Shown: positions 14,122-21,718 of the stretch, piece after piece | How the letters are laid out: every line of letters starts with the position of its first letter | Numbering within the stretch: the first letter of the stretch is position 1 | Source of the DNA: a virus | Reading direction: 5' to 3' (one strand) | Length of the DNA: 41,719 nucleotides | IMG/VR virus record: IMGVR_UViG_3300028608_000034 | Span: 1 to 41,719 of that record | Program-made: the position numbers and the translations under genes | Notes under the pieces: model-generated | Databases searched by the model: none | Told to the model about the DNA's origin: nothing | Seen by the model: only the letters and a program-made list of their open reading frames with translations

Positions 14122-14818
14122 GGCTTGGCACCCCCACCAGGATCATCTCTTCCAGGTGGGGGTGCTCATCGCCCGAGCAACCGACCGCCTCCTGCCCGCA
14201 GCAGCCCGACAGGAGGCCTCCCAGGAACTGACCCGCCTGCGGGACCAGGGCCTCATCATCAACAAGTACGGCAAGGAGACTCCAGTGGCCAAGAAGAGCA
14301 GGGCTCACGCCACACCTGACGCCACCACGTTCACCGGCCAGGGCATCATCTTCGCAGTCATCGACAACCGTGAGGAGATGGAGCGGGGTGCCACCACGGT
14401 CGACGTCATCGCGGACGGTATCGAGGCAGCGCTGGACGCAGGGCACGAGGACAGCGAAAGCATCGCCCGGTACCTGACCACCAGCGCGTTCCAGCACATT
14501 CCTGACAAGCGCGTGCGCTTCAACTCGGTGCTCAAGGCGGGCGACGTGGTGGGCGCGTACATCTTGCGGAAGCTGTACAATAGCTTCAACGAACTGGCCA
14601 AGATGTCCGAGGAGGAAGAGGACCCCCAGCAGAAGAAGCTTCTCGCAGCCGAGGCGCGCGGTTTCGCCGAGGCACTTACCATCGTGCTGAGCCCCTTCAG
14701 CAGCGAGGACCCCAAGGACCCCCGGCTTGTCAACTGGGACGAGGTCGACCGCATGACAGACAACTTCGAAAAGGAACAGCGCCTTGTCCGGCGCGAACGA
14801 AAGGGAAACCCCCAGTGA
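14099..14818 (+). CDS. Hypothetical protein with uncertain start
   Basis: Protein of up to 239 residues, family not recognised. It is helical and acidic in the middle (ELAKMSEEEEDPQQKKLLAAEARG) with a charged C-terminus (FEKEQRLVRRERKGNPQ). Three starts are possible: ATG at 14099 (used here, 23-base overlap with the kinase gene), GTG at 14162, and GTG at 14285, which has a good AAGGAG 6 bases upstream. The codons between 14162 and 14284 look coding (third positions mostly C or G), so a long form is preferred. The stop overlaps the next GTG. Confidence 0.55.
   Translation: MSSSASAEAWHPHQDHLFQVGVLIARATDRLLPAAARQEASQELTRLRDQGLIINKYGKETPVAKKSRAHATPDATTFTGQGIIFAVIDNREEMERGATTVDVIADGIEAALDAGHEDSESIARYLTTSAFQHIPDKRVRFNSVLKAGDVVGAYILRKLYNSFNELAKMSEEEEDPQQKKLLAAEARGFAEALTIVLSPFSSEDPKDPRLVNWDEVDRMTDNFEKEQRLVRRERKGNPQ
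14128..14165 (+). other. 11-bp perfect hairpin at a gene boundary
   Basis: GCACCCCCACC pairs with GGTGGGGGTGC over 11 bp around a 16-nt loop, 7 bases after the kinase stop codon. It looks like a terminator, yet the next reading frame is open through it, so it is either an intergenic terminator (if that gene starts at 14285) or a structure inside coding sequence. Confidence 0.5.
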
Positions 14819-15687
14819 CCACCTTCACTCACCGTCACCCGTCCGTCGAGGCCCTGCGCCTCACCATCCAGAACGCCGAGGAGGTTGCGAAGTGGTGTGG
14901 CGGTCGCGTCATCACGTCGCGCTCCGACGGCTTCTGGGTCATGTTCACCGACGTGAACGGCCAGTCCCAGACCGCAGTCCCCAGCGACTTCATCGTCAAG
15001 TACGAGGCGGGCAAGTACGCACGGTTCACCGAGCCGGAGTTCGAGTCGGAGTACTTCACGCTCGGCCACACCGAGTCGCGGGAGTTCGTGCTCGCCCGCC
15101 TGGCGTCCAGCCTGGGCATCGAGGAGGCCCTGGGCGACAGCTACGAGGCCGGTCACGCTGAGGGCTTCCACATGGGCCGCAGCACCCCGGAGCAGGGACA
15201 CAAGGCCCAGCGTCAGAACCGGGAGTTCCACGAGGCGATGGGCATCGAGAGCCAGGCGACCCCGAGTGCCATCCCCGCCGATGACGTGCCCGTGGTCATC
15301 GAGCTCATCCGTGAGGAGTTCATCGACGAGCTGATCCCGGCCCTGGGTGCGCGCGTCACGTTCACCCCCGACGGCAAGTTCGACAACATTCTGGTCCTCG
15401 GTGAGCCGAACGTGGTGGAGATCTACGACGCCCTCATCGATATCCTCTACGTCACTTACGGGGCGCTCAACCGTGCAGGCATGGACGCGGAGCCGGGGTA
15501 CGACGAGGTCCAGGGCAGCAACATGTCCAAGCTCGGGGCCGACGGCCAGCCCATCATCGCGGGCGAGAACGACCCCGACGGTGTGTTCCCCGGTCGCGTC
15601 AAGAAGGGGCCGAACTATTACAAGCCGAACCTCGCCGACGTGCTGCGCGAGCAGGGCTGGGACGAGACGGAAGAGCAGGTCGCCTGA
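14815..15687 (+). CDS. MazG-like nucleoside triphosphate pyrophosphohydrolase
   Basis: Protein of 290 residues with two parts. Residues 1-85 are a small beta domain (GGRVITSRSDGFWVMFTD). Residues 135-290 match the all-alpha NTP pyrophosphohydrolase superfamily: REEFIDELIPALG (metal-binding Glu residues near 167-172), EIYDALIDILYVTYGALNRAG (Asp residues near 205-209), then SNMSKLGADGQPI and KKGPNYYKPNL, as in the phosphoribosyl-ATP-PPase/MazG-like phage enzymes. Such enzymes hydrolyse dNTPs to dNMPs. Near the modification cassette it may remove dTTP or dUTP to favour a modified nucleotide, which is inference. It starts with GTG (GTGA overlap). Confidence 0.75.
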   Translation: MTTFTHRHPSVEALRLTIQNAEEVAKWCGGRVITSRSDGFWVMFTDVNGQSQTAVPSDFIVKYEAGKYARFTEPEFESEYFTLGHTESREFVLARLASSLGIEEALGDSYEAGHAEGFHMGRSTPEQGHKAQRQNREFHEAMGIESQATPSAIPADDVPVVIELIREEFIDELIPALGARVTFTPDGKFDNILVLGEPNVVEIYDALIDILYVTYGALNRAGMDAEPGYDEVQGSNMSKLGADGQPIIAGENDPDGVFPGRVKKGPNYYKPNLADVLREQGWDETEEQVA

Positions 15688-16073
15688 TGGAGATCCGCAC
15701 CGGCCTCCGGCCCAGGGTGCGCAGGTTCACCCAGCCCCGGTCTGGGACGCCCCTGGCCATCTCTCTGCTGGACAGCCTGGGGGTCCTGGAGACGCCCCCT
15801 GGCCTGCCCCGGGACCTGTGGTGCGTGGAGCTCGAGCCGGAGGGCCAGCCGGGGCTCGTGGCGAACGCCATCATCACAGGCAAGGAGCCGGTCATCACTA
15901 AGGAGGGGCACGCCTTCCCCAGCCCGCTCACCCGGCCGAACGAGTGGCCCGCTCAGGAGGCCTGGGTGCGGGGCAAGTACAATGTCCCTGAGGACGCCCG
16001 GATCGAGGACCGCGAGGACGAGGAGATGGGTGTCCGTCTCCGTCAGCTCTCCTGGTGGAAGGTGACCGTCTGA
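15687..16073 (+). CDS. Hypothetical protein
   Basis: Protein of 128 residues, family not recognised. It has a basic N-terminus (IRTGLRPRVRRFTQPRSG) and an acidic C-terminal third (PEDARIEDREDEEMG). There is no membrane segment or cysteine cluster. It is coupled on both sides by TGATG overlaps, so it is in one operon with the MazG-like gene and the helicase gene. Confidence 0.6.
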   Translation: MEIRTGLRPRVRRFTQPRSGTPLAISLLDSLGVLETPPGLPRDLWCVELEPEGQPGLVANAIITGKEPVITKEGHAFPSPLTRPNEWPAQEAWVRGKYNVPEDARIEDREDEEMGVRLRQLSWWKVTV

Positions 16074-16327
16074 TGTACCTGGGGACGAGGCTCACTTCAC
16101 ACACGCTCAAGGTGGACGAGGAGAGCCTCGTCTCCCAGCAGGCCAACGAGATCATCATGGACCTCAAGGTCAAGCTGTCGGCGGAGGACGCCCGCCTGCG
16201 GCGCTTGCTCCCGGACCCGCCTCCTGGCTTCAGGTGGGTCTACGAGCTCCAGTCACACGTGGACCGCGACCCCTTCCGGGACAACGAGGTCCAGTACCGT
16301 ATCATCTACAAGCTTCAGGAGTTCTGA
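16073..16327 (+). CDS. Small hypothetical protein
   Basis: Protein of 84 residues, family not recognised. It has a helical centre (SQQANEIIMDLKVKLSAED) and a beta-like end (QYRIIYKLQEF). Translation is coupled to both neighbours by TGATG overlaps. Confidence 0.6.
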   Translation: MYLGTRLTSHTLKVDEESLVSQQANEIIMDLKVKLSAEDARLRRLLPDPPPGFRWVYELQSHVDRDPFRDNEVQYRIIYKLQEF

Positions 16328-16593
16328 TGGACATCGACAAGGAGTTCGCCGCAGCAGACCGGCGGATCCAGCGCAGCATCGAGCGCAACTACCTCATCGC
16401 GATGGCCAAGCTGGAGGGCATGACGCCCGAGGCCTATGCCGCCAAGCTGGACCAGGAGGCACGGCAGAAGGCGGTCGACGCTGCGGCCGAGGCTTCCCGC
16501 GCAGTCGGCCGCGCCTATGGCGTGATGGCACGGTCGCTCAGCGACGCGATCAACAACATCGCCGAGGGGTTCCGGGAGGCGTTCGGCCGATGA
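16327..16593 (+). CDS. Small helical protein before the helicase
   Basis: Protein of 88 residues, almost entirely helical and Ala-rich (DQEARQKAVDAAAEASRAVG), probably a coiled coil. No family was recognised. It overlaps the helicase gene by ATGA, so the two are probably made together. Confidence 0.6.
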   Translation: MDIDKEFAAADRRIQRSIERNYLIAMAKLEGMTPEAYAAKLDQEARQKAVDAAAEASRAVGRAYGVMARSLSDAINNIAEGFREAFGR

Positions 16594-18008
16594 GCACCTT
16601 GGTCCTCCGCGACAGCCAGCAGGTCGCCCTCGAACGGCTCTGCGAGCCGGGGCGTACCTACGCGGCCCTCTGGGCAGAGCCCCGCAGCGGGAAGACCGCT
16701 GTAGCCCTGCGCTGGCTCGAGCACGTCCGGCCTCGTGTGGCTGTGGTGCTCGGGCCGAAGATCGCGGAGGCCACATGGCGCAGCGAGGCGGCGAAGTGGC
16801 TGACCATCCCGTACAGCTTCCACCCGCTGACCGCAGGCAACGAGTACCCCGGTCACGCCATGTTCCGCCGCCTCGCACTCATGTTCGTCAACTACGAGCA
16901 GTTCGGCAAGGCCCCGTTCAAGCGCCTGCGCCCCTACCTGGCCAGCCTGTCCAAGTTCTGCAAGGGCGAGGGCGCGATGCTTCTGGACGAGAGCCACATC
17001 ATCAAGACGCCGAACACGGTCATCGGCAAGAACGTCCGGCCGCTGGCTGAGGACTGGAAGTACCGGCTCCTGATGACCGGGACGCCTGTCACGAACCCCA
17101 GCCAGATCGACGCAGTGTACGGCCAGTGGACGTTCCTGAACCCGGCCATCCGGGACAAGTGGCCCACGGCGAAGGACTTCCGCGAGCACTTCGGCGAGTG
17201 GACCAACGTCAAGGGCTACCCCGAGCTCATCCGGCCCATCCGGCAGGCGGAGCTGAACGCCTACCTCCAGCCAGACGTCATCACGATGGTCGGCCCTGGC
17301 GACCCTGTGCCGGTGCGCCGCATTCGGTACCCTGTCCCCGAGCAGGTACGGGCAGACCTCAAGGAGATGCTGAAGGAGGGGCTCCTGGAGGACTACGAGG
17401 GGGGCCACACCGTACTCGGGCTGAACCCCCTGGTGCGCCTCCTGCGCATGAGGACCATCGTGGCAGGGTGGGCCAAGACCGAGGAGGGCGAGTACATCAA
17501 CGTCCCCGAGGCCGCACGGGCACGCCTTGGCGCGCTGAACTACGTGATCACCCGCAAGTGCAAGGGCAAGATCATCGTCGCGTGCACGCATATCCACGAG
17601 GTCAAGACCGTGGCCCGCTGGCTGCGCCGCAAGGGGCTCGGGCACCGGGTCATCACCGGGGCAGTCAAGAACCGCAACGAGGTCATCGAGGACTTCCAGT
17701 ACGACCCGGACTGCCGGGTGCTGCTGGTGCAGCCGAGGACCGTATCGATGGCGGTGGACATCAGTGTGGCCAACGACCTGATCTGGTTCACAAGCGACTT
17801 CAACTACGTCACGTTCAAGCAAGCCAGTGACCGCATCAAGCTGTCCCCGGCCAGTCCCACGGTCTGGTTCCTGGCGGGCAAGGGCACCGTCGACGAGGAC
17901 GTATGGCAGACCCTGATGGTCAACCACAATCACCTGACAACAGTCATCCGGAAGATCCGCCGAAAAAACTTTCGGCCAGGAGTTGCGAGAGTGCGGAGGG
18001 GTGTGTAA
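16590..18008 (+). CDS. SNF2/SF2-type DNA helicase
   Basis: ATP-dependent DNA translocase of 472 residues. Motif I is AEPRSGKTAVAL (residues 29-40), motif II the box LLDESH near 131-136 and motif III MTGTP near 162-166. The second RecA-like half contains KIIVACTHIHEVKTVARWL, VLLVQPRTVSMAVDI and a final QASDRI arginine-finger motif. Small SNF2-like helicases of this type are typical in phages beside a VRR-NUC nuclease, also found here. The last 15 codons overlie a hairpin and a promoter and use codons unlike the rest of the gene. It starts with ATG in an ATGA overlap. Confidence 0.85.
   Translation: MSTLVLRDSQQVALERLCEPGRTYAALWAEPRSGKTAVALRWLEHVRPRVAVVLGPKIAEATWRSEAAKWLTIPYSFHPLTAGNEYPGHAMFRRLALMFVNYEQFGKAPFKRLRPYLASLSKFCKGEGAMLLDESHIIKTPNTVIGKNVRPLAEDWKYRLLMTGTPVTNPSQIDAVYGQWTFLNPAIRDKWPTAKDFREHFGEWTNVKGYPELIRPIRQAELNAYLQPDVITMVGPGDPVPVRRIRYPVPEQVRADLKEMLKEGLLEDYEGGHTVLGLNPLVRLLRMRTIVAGWAKTEEGEYINVPEAARARLGALNYVITRKCKGKIIVACTHIHEVKTVARWLRRKGLGHRVITGAVKNRNEVIEDFQYDPDCRVLLVQPRTVSMAVDISVANDLIWFTSDFNYVTFKQASDRIKLSPASPTVWFLAGKGTVDEDVWQTLMVNHNHLTTVIRKIRRKNFRPGVARVRRGV
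17959..17976 (+). other. Hairpin in the helicase 3' end
   Basis: GCCGAAA / TTTCGGC, 7 perfect bp with an AAAC loop, lies directly upstream of a promoter. It resembles an intrinsic terminator placed within coding sequence. Confidence 0.4.
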
Positions 18009-18011
18009 CAT
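17983..18011 (+). promoter_or_regulatory. Promoter for the basic-tail protein
   Basis: A -35 TTGCGA and a -10 TAACAT are separated by 17 bp. It overlaps the helicase stop codon. The leader to the next ATG at 18079 is about 60 nt with an AAGGAGAAC ribosome site. Confidence 0.65.
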
Positions 18012-18078
18012 GGACCTTGTCAGCAGGCAGGGACCTGCTCCCAAATCGCAATATCCGGCCACAAACAAGGAGAACATC

Positions 18079-18516
18079 ATGGCCACTTCGAAGAACACCA
18101 AGGCAGCGGTCCTCGAGGACGAGTCGGTCGAGGCGGAGGTCGCCGAGCTGACCCCGAAGCAGATCATCAACGAGGGCATCGTCAAGGTCCTCGAGGCGTC
18201 GGGCGTCGGCGTCCAGCACGCACGGTACAAGGCCATGCGAGCCATCGCCTACCAGGCGTTCGTCGAGGCCATCGAGTCGGACGACTTCGAGGGTCTGGTC
18301 GACCGCGCCATCGCCGGTCTCGACGAGCTCCCCTCCGGCTGGGAGATCGAGAAGCACGCGGCCGAGGAGGAGGCCCCGAAGCCCGCAGCCAAGCGCGCGT
18401 CGGCCAAGGCCCCCGCCAAGGAGGAGGCCCCCGCCAAGGCTCCGGCCAAGCGCGCCCCGCGTGCCGCAGCAGCCAAGGCCCCGGCCGCGACCGCTCGCAA
18501 GCGCCCCTCGCGCTGA
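18079..18516 (+). CDS. Histone-like protein with Lys/Ala/Pro-rich tail
   Basis: Protein of 145 residues. Residues 15-90 are a small acidic helical domain (GIVKVLEASGVGVQHARYKA). Residues 97-145 are a low-complexity basic tail of repeated AKAPAK/AAAKAP units ending in RKRPSR, like the tails of actinobacterial HU and histone H1. The tail should bind DNA non-specifically; the head domain may give specificity or self-association. It has its own promoter and a strong terminator, so it is a single-gene unit probably made in quantity. The function as a nucleoid or replication accessory protein is inferred. Confidence 0.65.
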   Translation: MATSKNTKAAVLEDESVEAEVAELTPKQIINEGIVKVLEASGVGVQHARYKAMRAIAYQAFVEAIESDDFEGLVDRAIAGLDELPSGWEIEKHAAEEEAPKPAAKRASAKAPAKEEAPAKAPAKRAPRAAAAKAPAATARKRPSR

Positions 18517-18526
18517 GCACCAGACG

Positions 18527-18565
18527 CACCCCTCGTCACCTGACCCGAACAGGTGGCGGGGGGTG
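18527..18565 (+). terminator. Strong terminator after the basic-tail protein gene
   Basis: A 16-bp stem (including CACCTG / CAGGTG and CCCC / GGGG) with a 7-nt loop begins 11 bases after the stop codon and is followed by TTCTCGG. It is among the longest stems in the window. A second small hairpin (CTCGG / CCGAG, 18568-18585) follows directly. Confidence 0.7.
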
Positions 18566-18588
18566 TTCTCGGTTCTAGAGCCGAGGGT

Positions 18589-18665
18589 CGGGTGAGGCCA
18601 CACCAGGCCGGAACCATGCGCGGTGTGTTGGAAGCATGGTCCGGGTTCGATTCCCGGTCACCCAC
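18589..18665 (+). ncRNA. tRNA-like cloverleaf element upstream of the DNA polymerase gene
   Basis: A 77-nt element folds into three arms closed by an acceptor-like stem. The acceptor-like stem is CGGGTGA / TCACCCA (6 of 7 pairs). The arms are a 4-bp GGCC arm, a perfect 7-bp arm ACCATGC / GCATGGT with a 14-nt loop, and a textbook T-arm CCGGG-TTCGATT-CCCGG. The T-arm and total length are those of a tRNA. The loop of the middle arm is twice the size of an anticodon loop and no anticodon stem of 5 bp with a 7-nt loop was found. It is probably a decayed tRNA or a tRNA mimic in the polymerase leader, not a working tRNA. Confidence 0.45.
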
Positions 18666-18693
18666 AAGTCAACAACAAGTAGGAGTCCACCCT

Positions 18694-20556
18694 ATGGAAC
18701 TGATGATCAGCGATGACTGGGCTGAGGTCGAAGAGTACCTGGCCCTCTCAGACGACATCACGTACTTCGACATCGAGACGACGGCCCTGACCGTCGGGCA
18801 CGGCCAGATCCTGTGTATCGCCCTGGCACCCCTGGACCGTGACGACGTCATGGTGTGGTGGCCCAGCAGCGAGGCTGAGATCGCCAAGCTGCGCATCCGC
18901 AGGGGTGCCGCCCACAACTCACCCTTCGACACCCGCTGGCTCTGCAGCTACGGAGCGAAGATCCGGGTCGTGTGGGACACCATGCTGATGGCCTACCTGC
19001 AGGACGAGAACCACCCCATCGGCCTCAAGGACCAGGGCATGCGGCACCTGGGGCTCGAGGACTGGTCCGACCCGAACGTCAAGTCGCTCGGCGAGGAGTT
19101 CGGCCAGTTCTGGGAGGACCGGGTCAAGATACCTCGTGTGGCCTGGAAGCTGAGCAAGAAGCGCGTCAGCATCTACGCGGGCAAGGATGCCCACATCGGG
19201 CGCGAACTGCTCAAGCACCAGCGCCGCCACAACAAGCGCAACCTCCGGCCGGGTGAGAACCCTGTCCGCATCATGCGGGACATCATGCTCCCTGCGGTCA
19301 AGCCCCTCCAGGAGATGGAGGCGAACCGCATGCCGGTCCGGATGGGCATGGTCAAGAAGACCAAGGAGCGCGTCCAGGCGGAGATCGCCAAGATCGAGCA
19401 GCAGCTTGAGAAGTCCATCCCGCCGAAGGACCGCTGGCCCTCGTTCGTCAAGTCGGTCAACTGGGGCAATTCCAACTGGACTAAGTGGTGGCTCTTCATC
19501 CACCAGGGCGCGGTCTGCCCCGCAGTCGGCAAGCCCTCCAAGACCTGGCCCGATGGGGTGCCCAGCCTGTCCGCCGAGAACCTCAATAAGATCGACCACC
19601 CCGCAGCCAGGCTCCTCGTCAAGCGCGCAACCCTGTACAAGCAACTGACCGGGTTCCTTATCCCCATCGAGGAGCGCACGCGGGACGGTAGGATCGGCAC
19701 CAGCTTCAAGCTCACCGGTACGGTCACGGGCAGGCTCTCCAGCAGCAGCCCGAGCGACGAGGACCCTGGGCTGAACAGTCAGCAGATCCCGCGCGACAAG
19801 GCCACACGTAACCTCTTCGGGGAGAAGGGCCTCGCCTGGATCGAGGTAGACTTCAGCCAGCTCGAGCTCCGCATCGTCGCGCGCCTTGCCAACGACCCCA
19901 CCATGATCCGGCTCTTCGAGGAGGGCACGGACATTCACACGTTCATGGCGCACAAGCTGGTCGACGCTGACGAGCTCACCAAGGAGCACCGCTCGCTCGC
20001 CAAGGGTGTCAACTTCGGGTTCGTGTACGGCATGCGCGAGAAGCACTTCGCGGACTACGTGCGGGAGAACTACGGGGTCATCATCAACCCCAAGGACGCA
20101 GGCAAGTTCCGCGCCGAGTTCTTCAACACGTTCGGTTCGCTGGAGGACTGGTACCGGAAGCAGCGTCGGGAGGCCATCGAGTACGGTGGGGTCCACAACG
20201 AGTTCGGCCGGTTCCGCCACTTGCCCAAGGTGTACAACGACGATTACTGGGTGCAGGAGAACGCCTTCCGCCAGGCGATCAACAGTCCGGTCCAGTCGCT
20301 AGGCTCGGACTTCATGCTCATCAGTCTGGGCCGAATTGCTCGGGACTTGCGGGTCCGGGAGTTGGGTGCTAGACTCATTACCACTGTCCACGACAGCGTG
20401 TGCTTGACGGCCCCGTACAGCACCGCGCGCAAGGTGGGCAGGATTGTTCAACAGACTATGGAAAAGGCTGACGATGGTCTCACGCGCAAGTTCTTCCTCA
20501 AGGCAGACGTCACGATCTCGCGATGCTGGGGAGGCGAGCCCCTTGCGGAATTCTAA
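18694..20556 (+). CDS. DNA polymerase, family A, with 3'-5' exonuclease
   Basis: Replicative DNA polymerase I-type enzyme of 620 residues. The exonuclease motifs are complete: YFDIET (Asp26, Glu28), HNSPFD (Asn75, Asp79) and YAGKDAH (Tyr161, Asp165). The polymerase motifs are VDFSQLELR (motif A, Asp386), RSLAKGVNFGFVYG (motif B, 433-446) and TTVHDSV (motif C, His566-Asp567). There is no N-terminal 5'-nuclease domain. ATG at 18694 is chosen because AGGAG lies 8 bases upstream; the frame is open further back but runs into the hairpin region. A promoter-like element lies inside the 3' end (20347-20375). Confidence 0.93.
   Translation: MELMISDDWAEVEEYLALSDDITYFDIETTALTVGHGQILCIALAPLDRDDVMVWWPSSEAEIAKLRIRRGAAHNSPFDTRWLCSYGAKIRVVWDTMLMAYLQDENHPIGLKDQGMRHLGLEDWSDPNVKSLGEEFGQFWEDRVKIPRVAWKLSKKRVSIYAGKDAHIGRELLKHQRRHNKRNLRPGENPVRIMRDIMLPAVKPLQEMEANRMPVRMGMVKKTKERVQAEIAKIEQQLEKSIPPKDRWPSFVKSVNWGNSNWTKWWLFIHQGAVCPAVGKPSKTWPDGVPSLSAENLNKIDHPAARLLVKRATLYKQLTGFLIPIEERTRDGRIGTSFKLTGTVTGRLSSSSPSDEDPGLNSQQIPRDKATRNLFGEKGLAWIEVDFSQLELRIVARLANDPTMIRLFEEGTDIHTFMAHKLVDADELTKEHRSLAKGVNFGFVYGMREKHFADYVRENYGVIINPKDAGKFRAEFFNTFGSLEDWYRKQRREAIEYGGVHNEFGRFRHLPKVYNDDYWVQENAFRQAINSPVQSLGSDFMLISLGRIARDLRVRELGARLITTVHDSVCLTAPYSTARKVGRIVQQTMEKADDGLTRKFFLKADVTISRCWGGEPLAEF
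20347..20375 (+). promoter_or_regulatory. Promoter-like sequence inside the polymerase gene
   Basis: A -35 TTGCGG and a -10 TAGACT are separated by 17 bp, with the rare codon AGA in the -10. The next gene starts 168 bp downstream. It could give the recombination genes a separate transcript. Confidence 0.4.
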
Positions 20557-21718
20557 GGGGCGTGCGCAGCAGCTTCCGTCAACTGGGCTCAAGCCCCAGT
20601 CGGTCTTCCGCGGCACCTGGCCCAAGACCGACGATGGCAAGCTGGTCATCACTCAGAGCATGGTCAGCTCGTTCGTCGAGTGCCCCCGCGAGACGTACTA
20701 CGGTATCGTCCTCGGCCTGCGGCCCCGGCTGGAGAGCAAGCCCTTGACGCGCGGCACCTGGGTCCACTCGCTGCTCGAGGAGCGGGCCAACGGTCGCGAC
20801 TGGCGTGCCAAGCACCAGGAGACGATCGAGAAGGGCCGGTTCGAGCAGTTCGACGAAGAGGTCGATGTGCTGGCCACCGAGTGCGAGCGCATCATGATGT
20901 CCTACGAGTACAAGTACCGGAAGGACAAGCTCACCCCCATCGTCGCTGAGCTGACGGTGGAGCGCGCCATGTTCCGCGGCAAGGTGCTCTATCGCGGCCG
21001 CATCGACCTGATCGTTATCGACGAGAACGGTGACGTGTGGCTGGTCGACCACAAGACGCACGCCAAGATCCCCGACTGGCGCTACCGGGAGCTCGCCTTC
21101 CAGCACTACTCCTACCTCTGGGCCTGCGAGAAGAGCGAGTCATACGCGGCGCTCCGGTACAAGGGCAAGCCCCTGCCCCAGCCCAAGGGGTTCATCTACG
21201 ACTACTGCAAGACTGGCTCCATCTCGGTGCCCAGCTTCACGCTCAAGGGCAAGATCAGCCGACAGCTCAAGCCGACTGGCACCACGCTCCCGGTCTTCAA
21301 GGCATGGCTCAAGGAGCACAAGCTCATGACCGTGGTGCGGGGCGAGGAGCTCCTGGCGATCGAGGATGACGAGGAGCGCGAGTACGTCGAGGACTTCCTT
21401 GTGGCCTTGGAGCAGCGTGACTATGACGACCTGTTCCGCCGCGACAAGATGGAGTTCAGCCCTGCCCAGCGGGAGCGACAGCGCAAGGCGTTCTTCACGT
21501 CTGCCCGCAGGCTGCTCCAGTACCGTTGGGACGACCCCGACTGCATCGAGCGCAACCTGCACGCCTGCTCCGATTACATGTGCAATTACAAGGACCTCAC
21601 CATCGCGGACCTGATCCACGGCCACTCGGAGATCGAGCAGCGCACGCGCTACGTCCGGACCCGCGACCCGCTCGACTACTACCCGAACCAGAAGAAGAAA
21701 GCGAAGGCCAAGAAGTGA
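20543..21718 (+). CDS. PD-(D/E)XK nuclease, Cas4/RecB-like, with Fe-S cysteines
   Basis: Exonuclease-like protein of 391 residues. ITQSMVSSFVECPRETYY has the N-terminal cysteine (Cys47). RGTWVHSLLEE gives the motif I His75, RGRIDLIV Asp155, VDHKTH the catalytic D-x-K at 169-171, and AFQHYSYLW the helix with Gln187. Three further cysteines close to the C-terminus (CIERNLHACSDYMC) complete a probable 4Fe-4S cluster as in Cas4 and AddB. Start is TTG at 20543 with GGGAGG upstream, overlapping the polymerase end by 14 bases. It probably prepares single strands for the Sak4-like ATPase encoded next. Confidence 0.75.
   Translation: MRNSKGRAQQLPSTGLKPQSVFRGTWPKTDDGKLVITQSMVSSFVECPRETYYGIVLGLRPRLESKPLTRGTWVHSLLEERANGRDWRAKHQETIEKGRFEQFDEEVDVLATECERIMMSYEYKYRKDKLTPIVAELTVERAMFRGKVLYRGRIDLIVIDENGDVWLVDHKTHAKIPDWRYRELAFQHYSYLWACEKSESYAALRYKGKPLPQPKGFIYDYCKTGSISVPSFTLKGKISRQLKPTGTTLPVFKAWLKEHKLMTVVRGEELLAIEDDEEREYVEDFLVALEQRDYDDLFRRDKMEFSPAQRERQRKAFFTSARRLLQYRWDDPDCIERNLHACSDYMCNYKDLTIADLIHGHSEIEQRTRYVRTRDPLDYYPNQKKKAKAKK

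Noticed and set aside
18568-18585. Hairpin with loop TTCTAGA that looks like an anticodon arm reading UAG (suppressor tRNA)
   Set aside because: No D-arm or acceptor partner lies at the right distance; the upstream bases belong to the 16-bp terminator stem.
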